This document shows positions 7,403-15,924 of a stretch of 64,000 nucleotides of DNA, one piece after another. Source of the stretch: Pseudomonas sp. S31. Lineage in GTDB: Bacteria; Pseudomonadota; Gammaproteobacteria; Pseudomonadales; Pseudomonadaceae. The translations under genes were made by a program, and so were the position numbers. The stretch lies in NCBI RefSeq assembly GCF_016648105.1, contig NZ_JACVVE010000004.1:162397-226396 (forward strand), in the 5' to 3' direction. The notes under the pieces were generated by a model. The model was not told where the DNA came from. It ran no database searches and saw only the letters and a program-made list of their open reading frames with translations. Each line of letters opens with the position of its first letter. The stretch's first letter is position 1.

Positions 7403-9274
7403 ATGACCTCCTCCACTCCCTTGCCCCTCGTTCTCGCCGGCCCGGTACTGCGCCGTCTGGAGCCCCAACGCCTGGCCGTCTGGCTGGTCACCACGCAGCC
7501 AGAGCCACCGACCTTCAGTGTGGACACCCCTGGCGTATTCCCAGATATGCAGTGCCAATCCTTGCCGATCGGCACGCACGCCTTCGTCCACCTGCTCGAC
7601 GTCCGCTTCAGCCAGCCCCTGCCTTGTGACGTCGCCATCAACTACGACATACGCGTCGCAGATCAGGGCATCGCCGACTGGGCACCACACCTGCTCTACC
7701 CCGGCCAGGCACACCCCAGCTTCGTGCTGCGCGGGCGCCTCGACCAACTGCTCCACGGCTCTTGCCGCAAGCCGCACCACCCAGCTCGCGACGGCCTGCT
7801 CTGCGCCGACCGCTTGCTGCAGGACTGCCAGCAGCCCGAGCAGCGCCCCGCGTTGCTGATGATGAGCGGCGACCAAGTCTATGCCGATGACGTGGCGGGC
7901 CCCATGCTGCGCGCCATCCACCAGTTGATCGCGCGCCTTGGGCTGTTCGACGAGCAACTGCACGGTGCTCGGGTGGCCGACAGCGCCGCGCTGTACCAAC
8001 ACCCGGCCTGCTACTACCACCGCGCCGACCTGCTGCCGGCCCAGGCGCGCAACGAAAGCCTGCGCGAGCGCTTCTTCGGCGGCAAACGCAAGCCGATCTT
8101 CTCGTCCAGTAACGCCGACAACCACCTGGTGACCTTCGCCGAAGTCATGGCCATGTACCTGCTGGTCTGGTCGCCTACGCCTTGGCGCCTGGTACGCCTG
8201 GACATGCCGGAGGGTCTGAGCCACGAACAGCAGGCGCGCTATCGCCAGGAACTGCCGCTGATCGAGGCCTTCGCCGCCGATCTGGGCCAGGTCGCCCGGG
8301 TGATGGCCCACCTGCCCTGCCTGATGATCTTCGACGACCACGACATCACCGATGACTGGAACCTGTCCGCGCAATGGGAAGAAACCGCCTACGGTCATCC
8401 GTTCTCACGGCGGATCATCGGCAACGCGTTGTTGGGCTACCTGCTGTGCCAGGGCTGGGGTAACGACCCTGATAGCTGCCAGGCACTGGTAGAGCGCTAC
8501 CGGACGCTGGCGAGCGAACCGATACCCTACACAGCGCAGGATGAGCTGATCGATGCCCTGCTTGCCTTCCAGGGCTGGCAATTTTCGCTGCCCAGCAATC
8601 CGCCGCTGCTGGTGCTCGACACCCGCACCCGCCGCTGGCGCAGCGAAAGCGATCCGGCCAAGCCCTCCGGGCTGCTGGACTGGGAGGCACTGACAGAGCT
8701 GCAACAGGCGCTACTGGACCACCCCTCGGCGGTGATCGTGTCGCCGGCGCCGCTCTTCGGGGTCAAGCTGATCGAAACGGTGCAGCGAGTGTTCAGTTGG
8801 CTGGGGTACCCGCTGCTGGTGGATGCCGAGAACTGGATGGCCCATCGCGGGGCGGCCCAGGTGATCCTGAACATCTTCCGCCATTCACGCACGCCCGGGC
8901 ATTACGTGATCCTGTCCGGGGATGTGCATTACTCGTTCGTCTACGAGGTGCTGATCCGCCACCGTCAGCGCAGCCCGCACTTGTGGCAGGTGACCAGCAG
9001 CGGCATCAAGAACGAGTTTCCCCGGCGCCTGCTGGATGTGCTGGATCGCTTGAACCGCTGGTTGTACTCGCCGCGTTCGCCGCTGAACTGGTTCACCAAG
9101 CGCCGACAGATGCAGGTGGTGCCACGCACACCCAGCCATAGCCAGGCGGGAGAGCGGTTATGGAACAGCGCGGGGTTGGGGCAGGTGTTTTTCGATGAAC
9201 AGGGGCGGCCGGCGCGGGTGTATCAGCTCAATGCCGATGGGCGGGAGGCTACGGGGTTCTTGGGGCCGGAGTGA
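7403..9274 (+). CDS. PhoD-like metallophosphatase family protein
   Basis: A cytoplasmic-looking protein of about 623 residues related to the PhoD/alkaline phosphatase D metallophosphoesterases. Metal-binding motifs are visible: LLMMSGDQVYADD, FDDHDITDDWN and ILSGDVHYSFVYE. No signal peptide or Tat motif is present, unlike secreted PhoD, so a phosphodiesterase or phosphatase role inside the cell is possible; the substrate is unknown. ATG 7403 has a weak AGAG site 6 bp upstream; ATG 7385 in the same frame is the alternative, but it abuts a REP element. The gene lies exactly between two REP doublets and separates tal from rssC. From memory, those two genes are adjacent in P. aeruginosa. Confidence 0.83.
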   Translation: MTSSTPLPLVLAGPVLRRLEPQRLAVWLVTTQPEPPTFSVDTPGVFPDMQCQSLPIGTHAFVHLLDVRFSQPLPCDVAINYDIRVADQGIADWAPHLLYPGQAHPSFVLRGRLDQLLHGSCRKPHHPARDGLLCADRLLQDCQQPEQRPALLMMSGDQVYADDVAGPMLRAIHQLIARLGLFDEQLHGARVADSAALYQHPACYYHRADLLPAQARNESLRERFFGGKRKPIFSSSNADNHLVTFAEVMAMYLLVWSPTPWRLVRLDMPEGLSHEQQARYRQELPLIEAFAADLGQVARVMAHLPCLMIFDDHDITDDWNLSAQWEETAYGHPFSRRIIGNALLGYLLCQGWGNDPDSCQALVERYRTLASEPIPYTAQDELIDALLAFQGWQFSLPSNPPLLVLDTRTRRWRSESDPAKPSGLLDWEALTELQQALLDHPSAVIVSPAPLFGVKLIETVQRVFSWLGYPLLVDAENWMAHRGAAQVILNIFRHSRTPGHYVILSGDVHYSFVYEVLIRHRQRSPHLWQVTSSGIKNEFPRRLLDVLDRLNRWLYSPRSPLNWFTKRRQMQVVPRTPSHSQAGERLWNSAGLGQVFFDEQGRPARVYQLNADGREATGFLGPE

Positions 9275-9300
9275 CTTCGCAAGAGATGTGAAGTTTTTAC

Positions 9301-9378
9301 CGGCCCTTTCGCGGGTAAACCCGCTCCTACAGGTTCGCTAACCCCTTGTAGGAGCGGGTTTACCCGCGAAGAGGCCCG
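9301..9378. repeat. Inverted REP doublet after the PhoD-like gene
   Basis: Two REP units with the core GCGGGTAAACCCGC and its reverse complement, flanked by CTCCTACAGG and CTTGTAGGAG. It lies between the convergent ends of the PhoD-like gene and rssC and may serve as their terminator. Confidence 0.85.
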
Positions 9379-9391
9379 CCCAGGCTACAGA

Positions 9392-9874
9392 TCAGGTCCG
9401 CTCCAGCGCACTGACCAAATCATGGAACGCCTCACGATTGGAGTCGTTCAGCCCCATGAGAATCTTGTGCGCCTCCAGCACCTTGGAGCGCACCACATCC
9501 TCGTTCTGGTCCTGCGAAGGCAGGTCGGTCAGGCACTCCGTGCACGGCACCGGGCGATCGACGATGTTGAACACCTGGTCGAAGCCCATGGACTGCAGCA
9601 GGCGGGAGATATCCGGGTTGGTGGTGACCACGGTGGGCAGCAGGCCGACCTTCTGCCGCGACAGGATCGACAGCTTGGCCAGCAGGCCCAGCGTCGTGCT
9701 GTCGATGCTTTCGGTTTCGGTCAGGTCGATGACGATCGCCGAGAAATTCAACGCGGTGAAGATCTTCTCGATCGTGGCATCCAGCGCAGAACACAAGGTC
9801 AGGCGCACTTCGCCGACGAATTTCAGGACGAAGGTACCGCTCTGCTCGGCGAACTGGATTCTACCGGTACTCAT
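9392..9874 (-). CDS. rssC: STAS anti-sigma factor antagonist RssC
   Basis: A 160-residue protein with an N-terminal STAS domain (residues 5-105) and a C-terminal tail that is probably helical. The phosphorylatable motif is around residues 57-63, IDSTTLG, with Ser59 or Thr60 at the position of the SpoIIAA phosphoserine. It contains Cys113 and Cys116 (PVPCTECL), which could bind metal. The start overlaps the stop of rssB (ATGA), so the two are translationally coupled. In P. aeruginosa the pair next to tal is RssB-RssC, a partner-switch module whose PP2C domain acts on the STAS protein and affects sigma-S stability. The same role is inferred here from order and architecture. Confidence 0.85.
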   Translation of the reverse strand: MSTGRIQFAEQSGTFVLKFVGEVRLTLCSALDATIEKIFTALNFSAIVIDLTETESIDSTTLGLLAKLSILSRQKVGLLPTVVTTNPDISRLLQSMGFDQVFNIVDRPVPCTECLTDLPSQDQNEDVVRSKVLEAHKILMGLNDSNREAFHDLVSALERT

Positions 9875-11055
9875 TGAAGGTTCCTGCTCAACACCAATAG
9901 GGCGATATCATCCGGCATCTCCCCAAGCGTAGCCAATCCAAAACGTTGTCGCAGCCCATCCAGGCTACCACCCGCGGCCTTGACGATATCCGGCAAGGCT
10001 GCCTCTTTATCTTTGAGCGTATCCCCTGGCAAAAGGTCCAGAATGCCATCGGACATCAGGCTCAGGCTGAACTGCTCGGGCAATTCGATGACCTGGTCCT
10101 GGTACGTGGCTTCGTCGAACAGACCGACCGGCAGGCCACGGCCCTCGAGGTAGCGGGCCTGGCCAGGGGTATACAGCACCGGCAGCGGCAAATGGCCACC
10201 CACGGCGTAGGTCAGCAACCCGGTTTCTTCGTCGATCACACCACCGACCATGGTCACATGCTTGCCCAGCTTGCAGTTGATCAGCCCACGGTTGATGTGG
10301 CTGAGCACCTCCGAGGGCTTGAATTCGCGCATCTTGCCGCTGCGCTTGAATTCGAACAGCAGGCGGGTGGTCATGAACTTCAGCAACACGGTGACGAACG
10401 CCGACGACGCACCATGCCCGGACACGTCCGCGAGATAGAACGCGATACGCCGCTCGTCCACGCGGAAGTAATCGGTGAAATCGCCCGACAGGTACAGCGA
10501 CGGGATGATCTGATGCTCGAAGGCGAACCCGCCCACAGCCCAGGGGCTTTCCGGCAGCATGTTCATCTGCACCTGGCGCCCGGCGGTCTGGTCTTCCTGC
10601 AACAGGTGCAGGCTGGCCTCCAGCTCGCGGTTGGCGGCCTCGAGCTTGTCGCGGTAGCGCTGGTTTTCCAGCACCAGGCGCGAACGGTCCAGGGCTCGAC
10701 GCACCGAATGCTCGAGCACGGCCAGGTCTTCCAGCGGCTTGATCAGGTAGTCGGCTGCACCCAGGCGCAAGGCCTCGACGGCGTCACTCATCACACCGGC
10801 ACCAGACACCACGATCACCGGCAACTGCGGCGCGCGCTCGCTGATCTGGCGGATCAGTTCGAGCCCGCCCATCTGCGGCATGCGCAGATCGCAGATCACG
10901 AGGTCGGGCTGGTGTTCTTCGAAGACCTGGAGCCCCTGCTGGCCGTTACCGGCCTGGAGGACGCTGAAGCCACTGTCTTCCAGATAGGCGGCGAGGCTTG
11001 CACGGACCACGTCGTCATCATCGATGATCAGCAGCGTTGCACTGATTTTCTGCAT
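9871..11055 (-). CDS. rssB: Response regulator RssB with PP2C-type phosphatase output
   Basis: The N-terminal receiver domain has acidic pocket residues DDDD at 12-15, phosphoacceptor Asp56 (VICDLRMPQMGG), and the lysine in DYLIKPL. A helical linker follows, then a SpoIIE/PP2C-like Ser/Thr phosphatase domain with metal-site motifs SGDFTDYFRVDE, LADVSGHGASSAF and LMSDGILD. In Pseudomonas this protein controls sigma-S turnover, and its phosphatase domain acts on the adjacent STAS protein RssC. Starting at MQKISATLLIIDDDD gives 394 residues, the length I recall for P. aeruginosa RssB. The same frame is open to an ATG at 11109 (412 residues), and neither start has a strong ribosome site. Confidence 0.88.
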   Translation of the reverse strand: MQKISATLLIIDDDDVVRASLAAYLEDSGFSVLQAGNGQQGLQVFEEHQPDLVICDLRMPQMGGLELIRQISERAPQLPVIVVSGAGVMSDAVEALRLGAADYLIKPLEDLAVLEHSVRRALDRSRLVLENQRYRDKLEAANRELEASLHLLQEDQTAGRQVQMNMLPESPWAVGGFAFEHQIIPSLYLSGDFTDYFRVDERRIAFYLADVSGHGASSAFVTVLLKFMTTRLLFEFKRSGKMREFKPSEVLSHINRGLINCKLGKHVTMVGGVIDEETGLLTYAVGGHLPLPVLYTPGQARYLEGRGLPVGLFDEATYQDQVIELPEQFSLSLMSDGILDLLPGDTLKDKEAALPDIVKAAGGSLDGLRQRFGLATLGEMPDDIALLVLSRNLQ

Positions 11056-11325
11056 GTGGGCGAACGGCGCCGATTTGGGTTGGTGCAGGGGCGTCTGCAA
11101 GGCTGACATCCGGCTGCTGGGATACTCTGTAGTAACACTCTACTTGAGTTGTAGGCCAAGAATACGGGCCAGGCAACCGGCAGAGGTACCTTGTAAGGCG
11201 CAGACGGTACTCCCATCCGCCAGGCGTTTCAAGCATACGAGGGTCGAGTTCGGTGCACTTTACAGGGCAAATCACCGGCAGTTATAAGAAAGCCGACCAG
11301 CGCAACCCGATGGGAAGGACGCAAC

Positions 11326-11625
11326 ATGCCCCAGACGCCCTCCAACCACAGCGAGAAACGCGACTTCATCCGCATGCGCATCGACACCGAGGTCAGCCTG
11401 CTGCACGCCGGCCAGGTGATTGCGGCGGTGTGCCTGGACCTCTCCAGCGGCGGCATGCAGGTGCGCGCGCCGCAGCGCTTCCAGGTGAGCGATCACCTGG
11501 AGGTACGTATCGACTCCGACCACCCGGCGCTGAAGGGCCTGCATGCCAGCACCGAGGTGGTGTGGATCGCCGACCAGCCGGGCGGGCAGCAAAAATTCGG
11601 CCTGCGTATCCTGGCGATGCATTGA
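11326..11625 (+). CDS. PilZ domain protein (c-di-GMP receptor candidate)
   Basis: A single-domain PilZ protein of 99 residues. Both c-di-GMP contact motifs are intact: RxxxR in KRDFIRMRI (residues 12-16) and D/NxSxxG in CLDLSSGGMQVRAP. c-di-GMP binding is therefore expected, though the target is unknown. GGAAGGACGCAAC just before the ATG contains the ribosome site. It is divergent from rssB across about 270 bp. Confidence 0.9.
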   Translation: MPQTPSNHSEKRDFIRMRIDTEVSLLHAGQVIAAVCLDLSSGGMQVRAPQRFQVSDHLEVRIDSDHPALKGLHASTEVVWIADQPGGQQKFGLRILAMH

Positions 11626-11649
11626 ACTGTAACTAATCGTTTATCCGGC

Positions 11650-11671
11650 ATTCGCGGGCAAGCCCGCGAAT
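11650..11671. repeat. REP-like palindrome
   Basis: TTCGCGGGCAAGCCCGCGAA is a perfect 20-bp palindrome between the convergent PilZ and mlaA genes, and probably also terminates transcription. Confidence 0.7.
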
Positions 11672-11697
11672 GAGGCTGCACTGCAGCCCCGGACTAC

Positions 11698-12405
11698 TCA
11701 GAAGTCGTCTTCGACTTCGCCGTCCCTGACCTTGAACTCGCGGTTCTGCAGGTAGGCGTTGCGCAGGAAGATGTACTTGTCACCCTGGATGAGCTTCTCG
11801 GCTGGCAGCAGGCTGGCACGGGTGTCGATCACGTCCAGGGCGAAGATCGAGTTGCGCGTCGGCACGTGGTCGATGTAGCGGTACGGCTTGGTGTAGGTGT
11901 CCGGATACTTGGCCACGCCATCACGCACGGTGCTCGGCCCCAGCAGCGGTATGACCACATACGGGCCGCTCGGCACGCCCCAGTAGCCCAGGGTCTGGCC
12001 GAAGTCCTCGTCGTTGCGCTGCAGGCCCATCTTGGTGCCCACGTCGAAGAAGCCGCCCAGGCCGAAGGTGGTGTTGACGATCAGCCGCGCAGTGTCCACG
12101 CCCGCCGCATGGGGTTTGAGCTGCAACACGTCGTTGGCGAGGTTGGTGACATCGCCGAGGTTGCGGAAGATGTTGTGGATACCGTCTTCGAGAAACTGCG
12201 GCGTGACGGCCTGGTAGCCCTTGGCCAACGGCTTCAGGGCATAGGTGTCGAGGACGTCGTTGAACTTGAAGATCGGCCGGTTGACCGCCTCCCAGGGATC
12301 CTCCTCGGTGGCCGCCTGGGTAGCTGCCACGGGTGCCAGCAGCAGGCTGGCACAAACACAGGCCTGGGTGACTCGCTCGATCACACCGGCACCGATCCTA
12401 CGCAT
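11698..12405 (-). CDS. mlaA: MlaA/VacJ outer-membrane phospholipid-transport protein
   Basis: MlaA removes mislocalised phospholipids from the outer leaflet of the outer membrane and hands them to MlaC. The 235-residue product has the MlaA domain: EEDPWEAVNRPIFKFND, NIFRNLGDVTNLANDVLQ, and FDVGTKMGLQRNDEDFGQTLGYWG (split here as FDVGTKMGL and NDEDFGQTLGYWG). GPYVVIPLLGPSTVRD follows. The start MRRIGAGV at 12405 has GGAGAGA 6 bp upstream; the longer open frame to 13182 runs over the divergent HAD gene and is not coding. The signal sequence ends LLLAPVAATQA with no lipobox cysteine, so the mature protein looks like a cleaved, non-lipidated form, unlike E. coli MlaA. Confidence 0.93.
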   Translation of the reverse strand: MRRIGAGVIERVTQACVCASLLLAPVAATQAATEEDPWEAVNRPIFKFNDVLDTYALKPLAKGYQAVTPQFLEDGIHNIFRNLGDVTNLANDVLQLKPHAAGVDTARLIVNTTFGLGGFFDVGTKMGLQRNDEDFGQTLGYWGVPSGPYVVIPLLGPSTVRDGVAKYPDTYTKPYRYIDHVPTRNSIFALDVIDTRASLLPAEKLIQGDKYIFLRNAYLQNREFKVRDGEVEDDF

Positions 12406-12594
12406 AGATGTCTCTCCATCGAAATTCTCGGCCGCGACGGGCTCTGGCACGCCGCTGTAAGGCGGCAAGTATAAAGGCTTGTGGGCTGATACGCAGCTTT
12501 GCACAGGATTGATCAATTTTCCGTGAATACGTTTCATCGTCATCGCCTCGTAACAATCGTGCAATAGTCTGCGGACTATTTCAGGGAAGTTACC

Positions 12595-13158
12595 ATGCAC
12601 GACGCGCCCGCCTTCACCGCTGTGCTGTTCGGCCTGCGCGGCTGCCTGGTCCAGGCCGCCAACGGCAGCCCCCTGCCCGCACCGGGGGCATTGGAGACAT
12701 TGACCGGGCTGCGTCGACGGCAAGTGCCGTGTATCTGGCTGGACGACCTGGCCAGCGCGCAGAGCCAGCGCCTGGCCAGTGTGCTGCCACAATGGCTGCC
12801 CGGGCACAGCGTCAACGGTGTGCGCTGGCCAGCGCCGAACGCTTGCTGGCAAGCCCTGATGAGCCTCGACAGCCAGCGCCTGGACGGCTGCGTGCTGGTG
12901 AGTGGCGAACCGCGCCTGCTGCAGTCGGGCCTCAATGCCGGGCTGTGGACAGTCGGCCTGGCGGCCTGCAGCCCTTCCTGCGACCTCTCCTCCAACGCCT
13001 GGCAGGCGATGACCCCGCAAGACCAGGAACTGGCACGCGGCAAGGCGACCCTGGAGCTGTTCCGCCTGGGGGTGCATTCGGTGATCGATCACCTGGAGGC
13101 GCTGGACACTTGCCTGGCGGACATCGCCCAACGTCGGCGCAAGGGTGAAAAACCCTGA
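12595..13158 (+). CDS. HAD-superfamily (phosphonatase-like) protein lacking the nucleophile
   Basis: A 187-residue protein that resembles phosphonoacetaldehyde-hydrolase-type HAD proteins in length and order (LFGLRGCLVQ near the N-terminus, a short cap region, and CVLVSGEPRLLQSGLNAGL). In catalytic HAD enzymes the first motif is DxD; here the sequence is FGLRG, so both aspartates are replaced. Phosphatase activity by the usual mechanism is unlikely, and a binding or regulatory role is possible. It is divergent from mlaA and followed by the DUF4404 gene. From memory, P. aeruginosa has a phosphonatase-like gene at this place. Confidence 0.72.
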   Translation: MHDAPAFTAVLFGLRGCLVQAANGSPLPAPGALETLTGLRRRQVPCIWLDDLASAQSQRLASVLPQWLPGHSVNGVRWPAPNACWQALMSLDSQRLDGCVLVSGEPRLLQSGLNAGLWTVGLAACSPSCDLSSNAWQAMTPQDQELARGKATLELFRLGVHSVIDHLEALDTCLADIAQRRRKGEKP

Positions 13159-13280
13159 CACAGCCCCGTTGACGAGGATCATGCAAAGCGGCGGCGAGTG
13201 GATTACGCTGAAAGCACGCCAGAACCTTTGCGGCTTCGCTGAGGTCCATGGCTTGCCAAGTCATTGATGGAGAACAACCA

Positions 13281-13544
13281 ATGCCTGCCCGCGAATTGCA
13301 AGAGCGTTTGAATAGCCTGCGCGAGCAACTGGATCGGAACGTGCCGCTTTCGGATGAGGAACTGGCTGCCCTGCACGAGGAAGCCAGGCAGATCGAGGCA
13401 CAACTCAAGCTCGAGGAGGCCACGCCGGACAACAACCTGGTGGATGGGGTCAACATGGCCATCGAGCGCTTCGAGGCCGACCACCCGGACCTGACCGCCA
13501 CCCTGCGCAGCATCGCCAACTCGCTGCACAGCATGGGTATCTAG
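13281..13544 (+). CDS. DUF4404 family small protein
   Basis: An 87-residue, strongly charged, mostly helical protein (MPARELQERLNSLREQL). It matches the DUF4404 family as I know it from Pseudomonas; the function is unknown. GGAGA 7 bp upstream of ATG 13281 supports this start over the in-frame ATG at 13248. There is no signal or membrane segment. It lies 122 bp after the HAD-like gene and shares a bidirectional terminator with queF. Confidence 0.83.
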   Translation: MPARELQERLNSLREQLDRNVPLSDEELAALHEEARQIEAQLKLEEATPDNNLVDGVNMAIERFEADHPDLTATLRSIANSLHSMGI

Positions 13545-13548
13545 AACG

Positions 13549-13569
13549 TGGGGCCGCTTTGCGGCCCCA
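13549..13569. terminator. Bidirectional terminator between DUF4404 and queF genes
   Basis: Perfect 9-bp stem TGGGGCCGC / GCGGCCCCA with a TTT loop between two convergent stop codons. The T-tracts are short on both sides. Confidence 0.65.
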
Positions 13570-13581
13570 ATTACAGAGAAC

Positions 13582-14412
13582 CTACTGACGTACCAATCGC
13601 AGGTTCGCCGGACTGATCGCCCCGGTGCTGCGGTACGGATTGATGTCCAGCCCACCCCGGCGCACATAGCGCGCATACACCGTCAGGTGCTCGGGCTGCA
13701 GCAAGTTCTTCAAGTCCAGGTAGATCCGCTCCACACACTGCTCGTGGAAGTCGGCATGCTGACGGAAGCTGATCAGGTAGGTCAGCAGGCTGGCAGGGTC
13801 CAGCGCACTGCCCTTGTATTCCACCACCACGCTACCCCAGTCCGGCTGGCCGGTGACCGGGCAGTTGGATTTGAGCAGGTGGCTGTGCAGGGTTTCTTCC
13901 ACCACCCGCTCGGGGTTGCAGCGCAGCAACTCGGGCTGTGGTTGCTCGTAGTTGCTGATGGCCACGTCCAGCGCATCGATGCACAGCCCTGGCAACGCCA
14001 CCACGCCCTGCGCCTCGACCTCTGCCAGGGTACGCACGCGCACACCGACCGGCTTGCCGGCAGCGGCCGACAGGTCCTTCTGCAGGCACGCCTGCAACGC
14101 GTCGATGGAGGCGAACACCGTCTGGTTCAGAGAGTTGAGGTACAGCTTGAACGACTTCGACTCGATGATGTTCGGCGAATCGGCCGGGATGGCGAACTCG
14201 CCGATGGCCACCACCGGTTTGCCCGACGGCAGCAACCACGACAGCTCGAAGCAGTTCCAGTAGTCGACGCCCTGCCACGGCAGAGTCTGGGCGGTGACGC
14301 CCAGCTCGGCCCATTTGGCCGTGCGCGGGATCGGGAAGAGCAGCGCAGGCGTGTAGGTGGCGATGTATTCGCTGGACTTGCCCAGCGGGGAGTGTTCGGC
14401 AGCGGGATGCAT
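13582..14412 (-). CDS. queF: NADPH-dependent 7-cyano-7-deazaguanine reductase
   Basis: QueF reduces preQ0 to preQ1 in queuosine biosynthesis. At 276 residues it is the long two-domain (E. coli) type of the T-fold superfamily. The QueF substrate motif is visible ([16 protein letters not shown]), as are the active-site cysteine in [16 protein letters not shown] and the [15 protein letters not shown] segment. No preQ1 riboswitch is seen in the 70 bp upstream. It lies downstream of the cupredoxin gene on the same strand with a 68-bp gap, so copper-dependent read-through is possible. Confidence 0.96.
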   Translation of the reverse strand: MHPAAEHSPLGKSSEYIATYTPALLFPIPRTAKWAELGVTAQTLPWQGVDYWNCFELSWLLPSGKPVVAIGEFAIPADSPNIIESKSFKLYLNSLNQTVFASIDALQACLQKDLSAAAGKPVGVRVRTLAEVEAQGVVALPGLCIDALDVAISNYEQPQPELLRCNPERVVEETLHSHLLKSNCPVTGQPDWGSVVVEYKGSALDPASLLTYLISFRQHADFHEQCVERIYLDLKNLLQPEHLTVYARYVRRGGLDINPYRSTGAISPANLRLVRQ

Positions 14413-14480
14413 GGAAACTGACCTGAAGGTTCGAAATTGCCCCTAGTCTACCGGTTTTGCACTTCGCCTTGGAGCGCCGT

Positions 14481-14984
14481 TCACTCGATGGTCAGCGGCC
14501 CGACCATGCCGGCCTGGTAGTGCCCCGGCACGTTGCAGGCGAATTCGATGGGCGCCGACTGGCGGAAGGTCCAGGTCAGCTCGGCGCGCTGGCCGGGCTG
14601 CACCAGCACGGTATTGCCGCTGTCATGGCCATGGGCGCCGTGGTCCATCTGGCCATGGTCCATGCCCTCGTGGTTCATCTGGCCACTGAACAGCTTGCCC
14701 TGCATGGCGATCATCTCTTTCTGGTGCTCGGCATGCATGGCCTTGTCGCCCAGGTTGAACTCATGGGGCAGATTGCCTTCGTTGATGAGCACGAAGCGCA
14801 CGGTTTCACCGGCCTTGACGTCGAGGCTGCGTGGTTCGAAGGCGATGTCCTTCATGTGTACTTCGATCGTGCGGGTGGCCTTGCTGGCCGGGGCGGGCTC
14901 GCCGAAGGCGAACGATGCCGCTTCGCCGGCCCAGGTGGGCAGGCTGGCGAACGCCAGGGCGGCGGCGGCGAACAGGTGTTTCAT
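14481..14984 (-). CDS. Periplasmic cupredoxin-like copper-binding protein
   Basis: A plastocyanin/azurin-like copper protein of 167 residues with a signal peptide (MKHLFAAAALAFASLPTWA). Type 1 copper ligands are visible: His in GNLPHEFNLG and the C-terminal Cys-x4-His-x4-Met of FACNVPGHYQAGM. A His/Met-rich insert (NHEGMDHGQMDHGAHGH) lies between them and could bind extra copper. GGAGC 5 bp before ATG 14984 supports this start over the in-frame ATG at 14999. It is divergent from copRS, with a CusR-like box in between, so it is probably a CopR target that scavenges periplasmic copper. Confidence 0.9.
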   Translation of the reverse strand: MKHLFAAAALAFASLPTWAGEAASFAFGEPAPASKATRTIEVHMKDIAFEPRSLDVKAGETVRFVLINEGNLPHEFNLGDKAMHAEHQKEMIAMQGKLFSGQMNHEGMDHGQMDHGAHGHDSGNTVLVQPGQRAELTWTFRQSAPIEFACNVPGHYQAGMVGPLTIE

Positions 14985-15056
14985 GGTTGCTCCGAACATG
15001 ACAGCGGGATAAGACCACTCTATTGCGGTATGGCTGGCGGCTGCCTGACAGCGAGA

Positions 15057-15070
15057 TTACAACTTTGTCA
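15057..15070. promoter_or_regulatory. Candidate CopR/CusR operator
   Basis: TTACAACTTTGTCA matches the CusR/CopR-type box TGACAA-N2-TTGTCA at all but one specified base. It is also part of a wider dyad, CTGACA at 15045-15050 and TGTCAG at 15066-15071. It lies 72 bp upstream of the cupredoxin start and 173 bp upstream of copR. Confidence 0.6.
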
Positions 15071-15125
15071 GCTTGGGCGAGCGGGCATATCGTCACGTAT
15101 CATTTCAACCCAGAGCCGCGCGATC

Positions 15126-15213
15126 ACTGTGGAAGGGGGCTTGCCCGCGAAGCAGCCACCGCGGGGCATGGCACCGGCATAGCCGGTGTTCGCGGGCAAG
15201 CCCGCTCCCACAG
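15126..15213. repeat. Inverted REP doublet upstream of copR
   Basis: CTGTGGAAGGGGGCTTGCC and GCGGGCAAGCCCGCTCCCAC form facing REP units. They lie between the copper box and the copR start, so they would be part of the copR leader. Confidence 0.8.
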
Positions 15214-15243
15214 AGAACGTCGCTACCTGGAAAATCATCACCC

Positions 15244-15924
15244 ATGAAACTGCTGATCGTCGAAGACCAGGCCCGCACCGGCCAATACCTGTGCCAAGGC
15301 CTCAGCGAGGCCGGTTTCGCCACCGAGCTCGCCGCTGATGGAAACACCGGCCAGCACCTGGCGCTCACTGGCGACCACGACCTGCTGATCCTCGACGTGA
15401 TGCTGCCTGGGCGCGATGGCTGGCAGATCCTCCAGGCCGTGCGCCACGCAGGCCTCGACACCCCAGTACTGTTCCTCACTGCCCGCGACGCCGTGGAAGA
15501 CCGCGTGCACGGCCTGGAACTGGGCGCCGACGACTACCTGATCAAACCTTTCGCCTTCTCCGAGCTGCTAGCCCGGGTGCGCACCCTGCTGCGCCGCGGC
15601 ACGGGTGCCAGCCAGGACACCCTCCTGGCCCTGGCCGACCTGCGCCTGGACCTGATCCGCCGCCGCGCCGAACGCGCCGGACAGCGCATCGACCTGACCG
15701 CCAAGGAATTCGCCTTGCTCGAACTGCTGCTGCGCCGCCAGGGCGAGGTACTGCCCAAGTCGCTGATCGCCTCGCAGGTGTGGGACATGAACTTCGACAG
15801 CGACACCAATGTGATCGAAGTCGCCGTGCGCCGCCTGCGCCTGAAGATCGACGACCCGCACCCGAACAAGCTGATCCACACCGTGCGCGGCATGGGCTAC
15901 GTGCTCGAGGAGCGCCACGACTGA
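15244..15924 (+). CDS. copR: OmpR-type copper response regulator CopR
   Basis: A 226-residue response regulator. The receiver domain has Glu7/Asp8, phosphoacceptor Asp51 ([14 protein letters not shown]) and the lysine in DYLIKPFAF. The C-terminal winged helix has [17 protein letters not shown] and [16 protein letters not shown], as in CopR/CusR/IrlR. The start MKLLIVEDQ at 15244 is the family start; the longer frame to 15073 runs through a REP element. It is coupled to copS by a 1-base stop/start overlap. The neighbouring cupredoxin gene and CusR-like box point to copper sensing. Confidence 0.9.
   Translation: MKLLIVEDQARTGQYLCQGLSEAGFATELAADGNTGQHLALTGDHDLLILDVMLPGRDGWQILQAVRHAGLDTPVLFLTARDAVEDRVHGLELGADDYLIKPFAFSELLARVRTLLRRGTGASQDTLLALADLRLDLIRRRAERAGQRIDLTAKEFALLELLLRRQGEVLPKSLIASQVWDMNFDSDTNVIEVAVRRLRLKIDDPHPNKLIHTVRGMGYVLEERHD

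Noticed and set aside
14413..14480. preQ1 riboswitch before queF
   Set aside because: The 68 bp show no pseudoknot-like hairpin with an A-rich tail.
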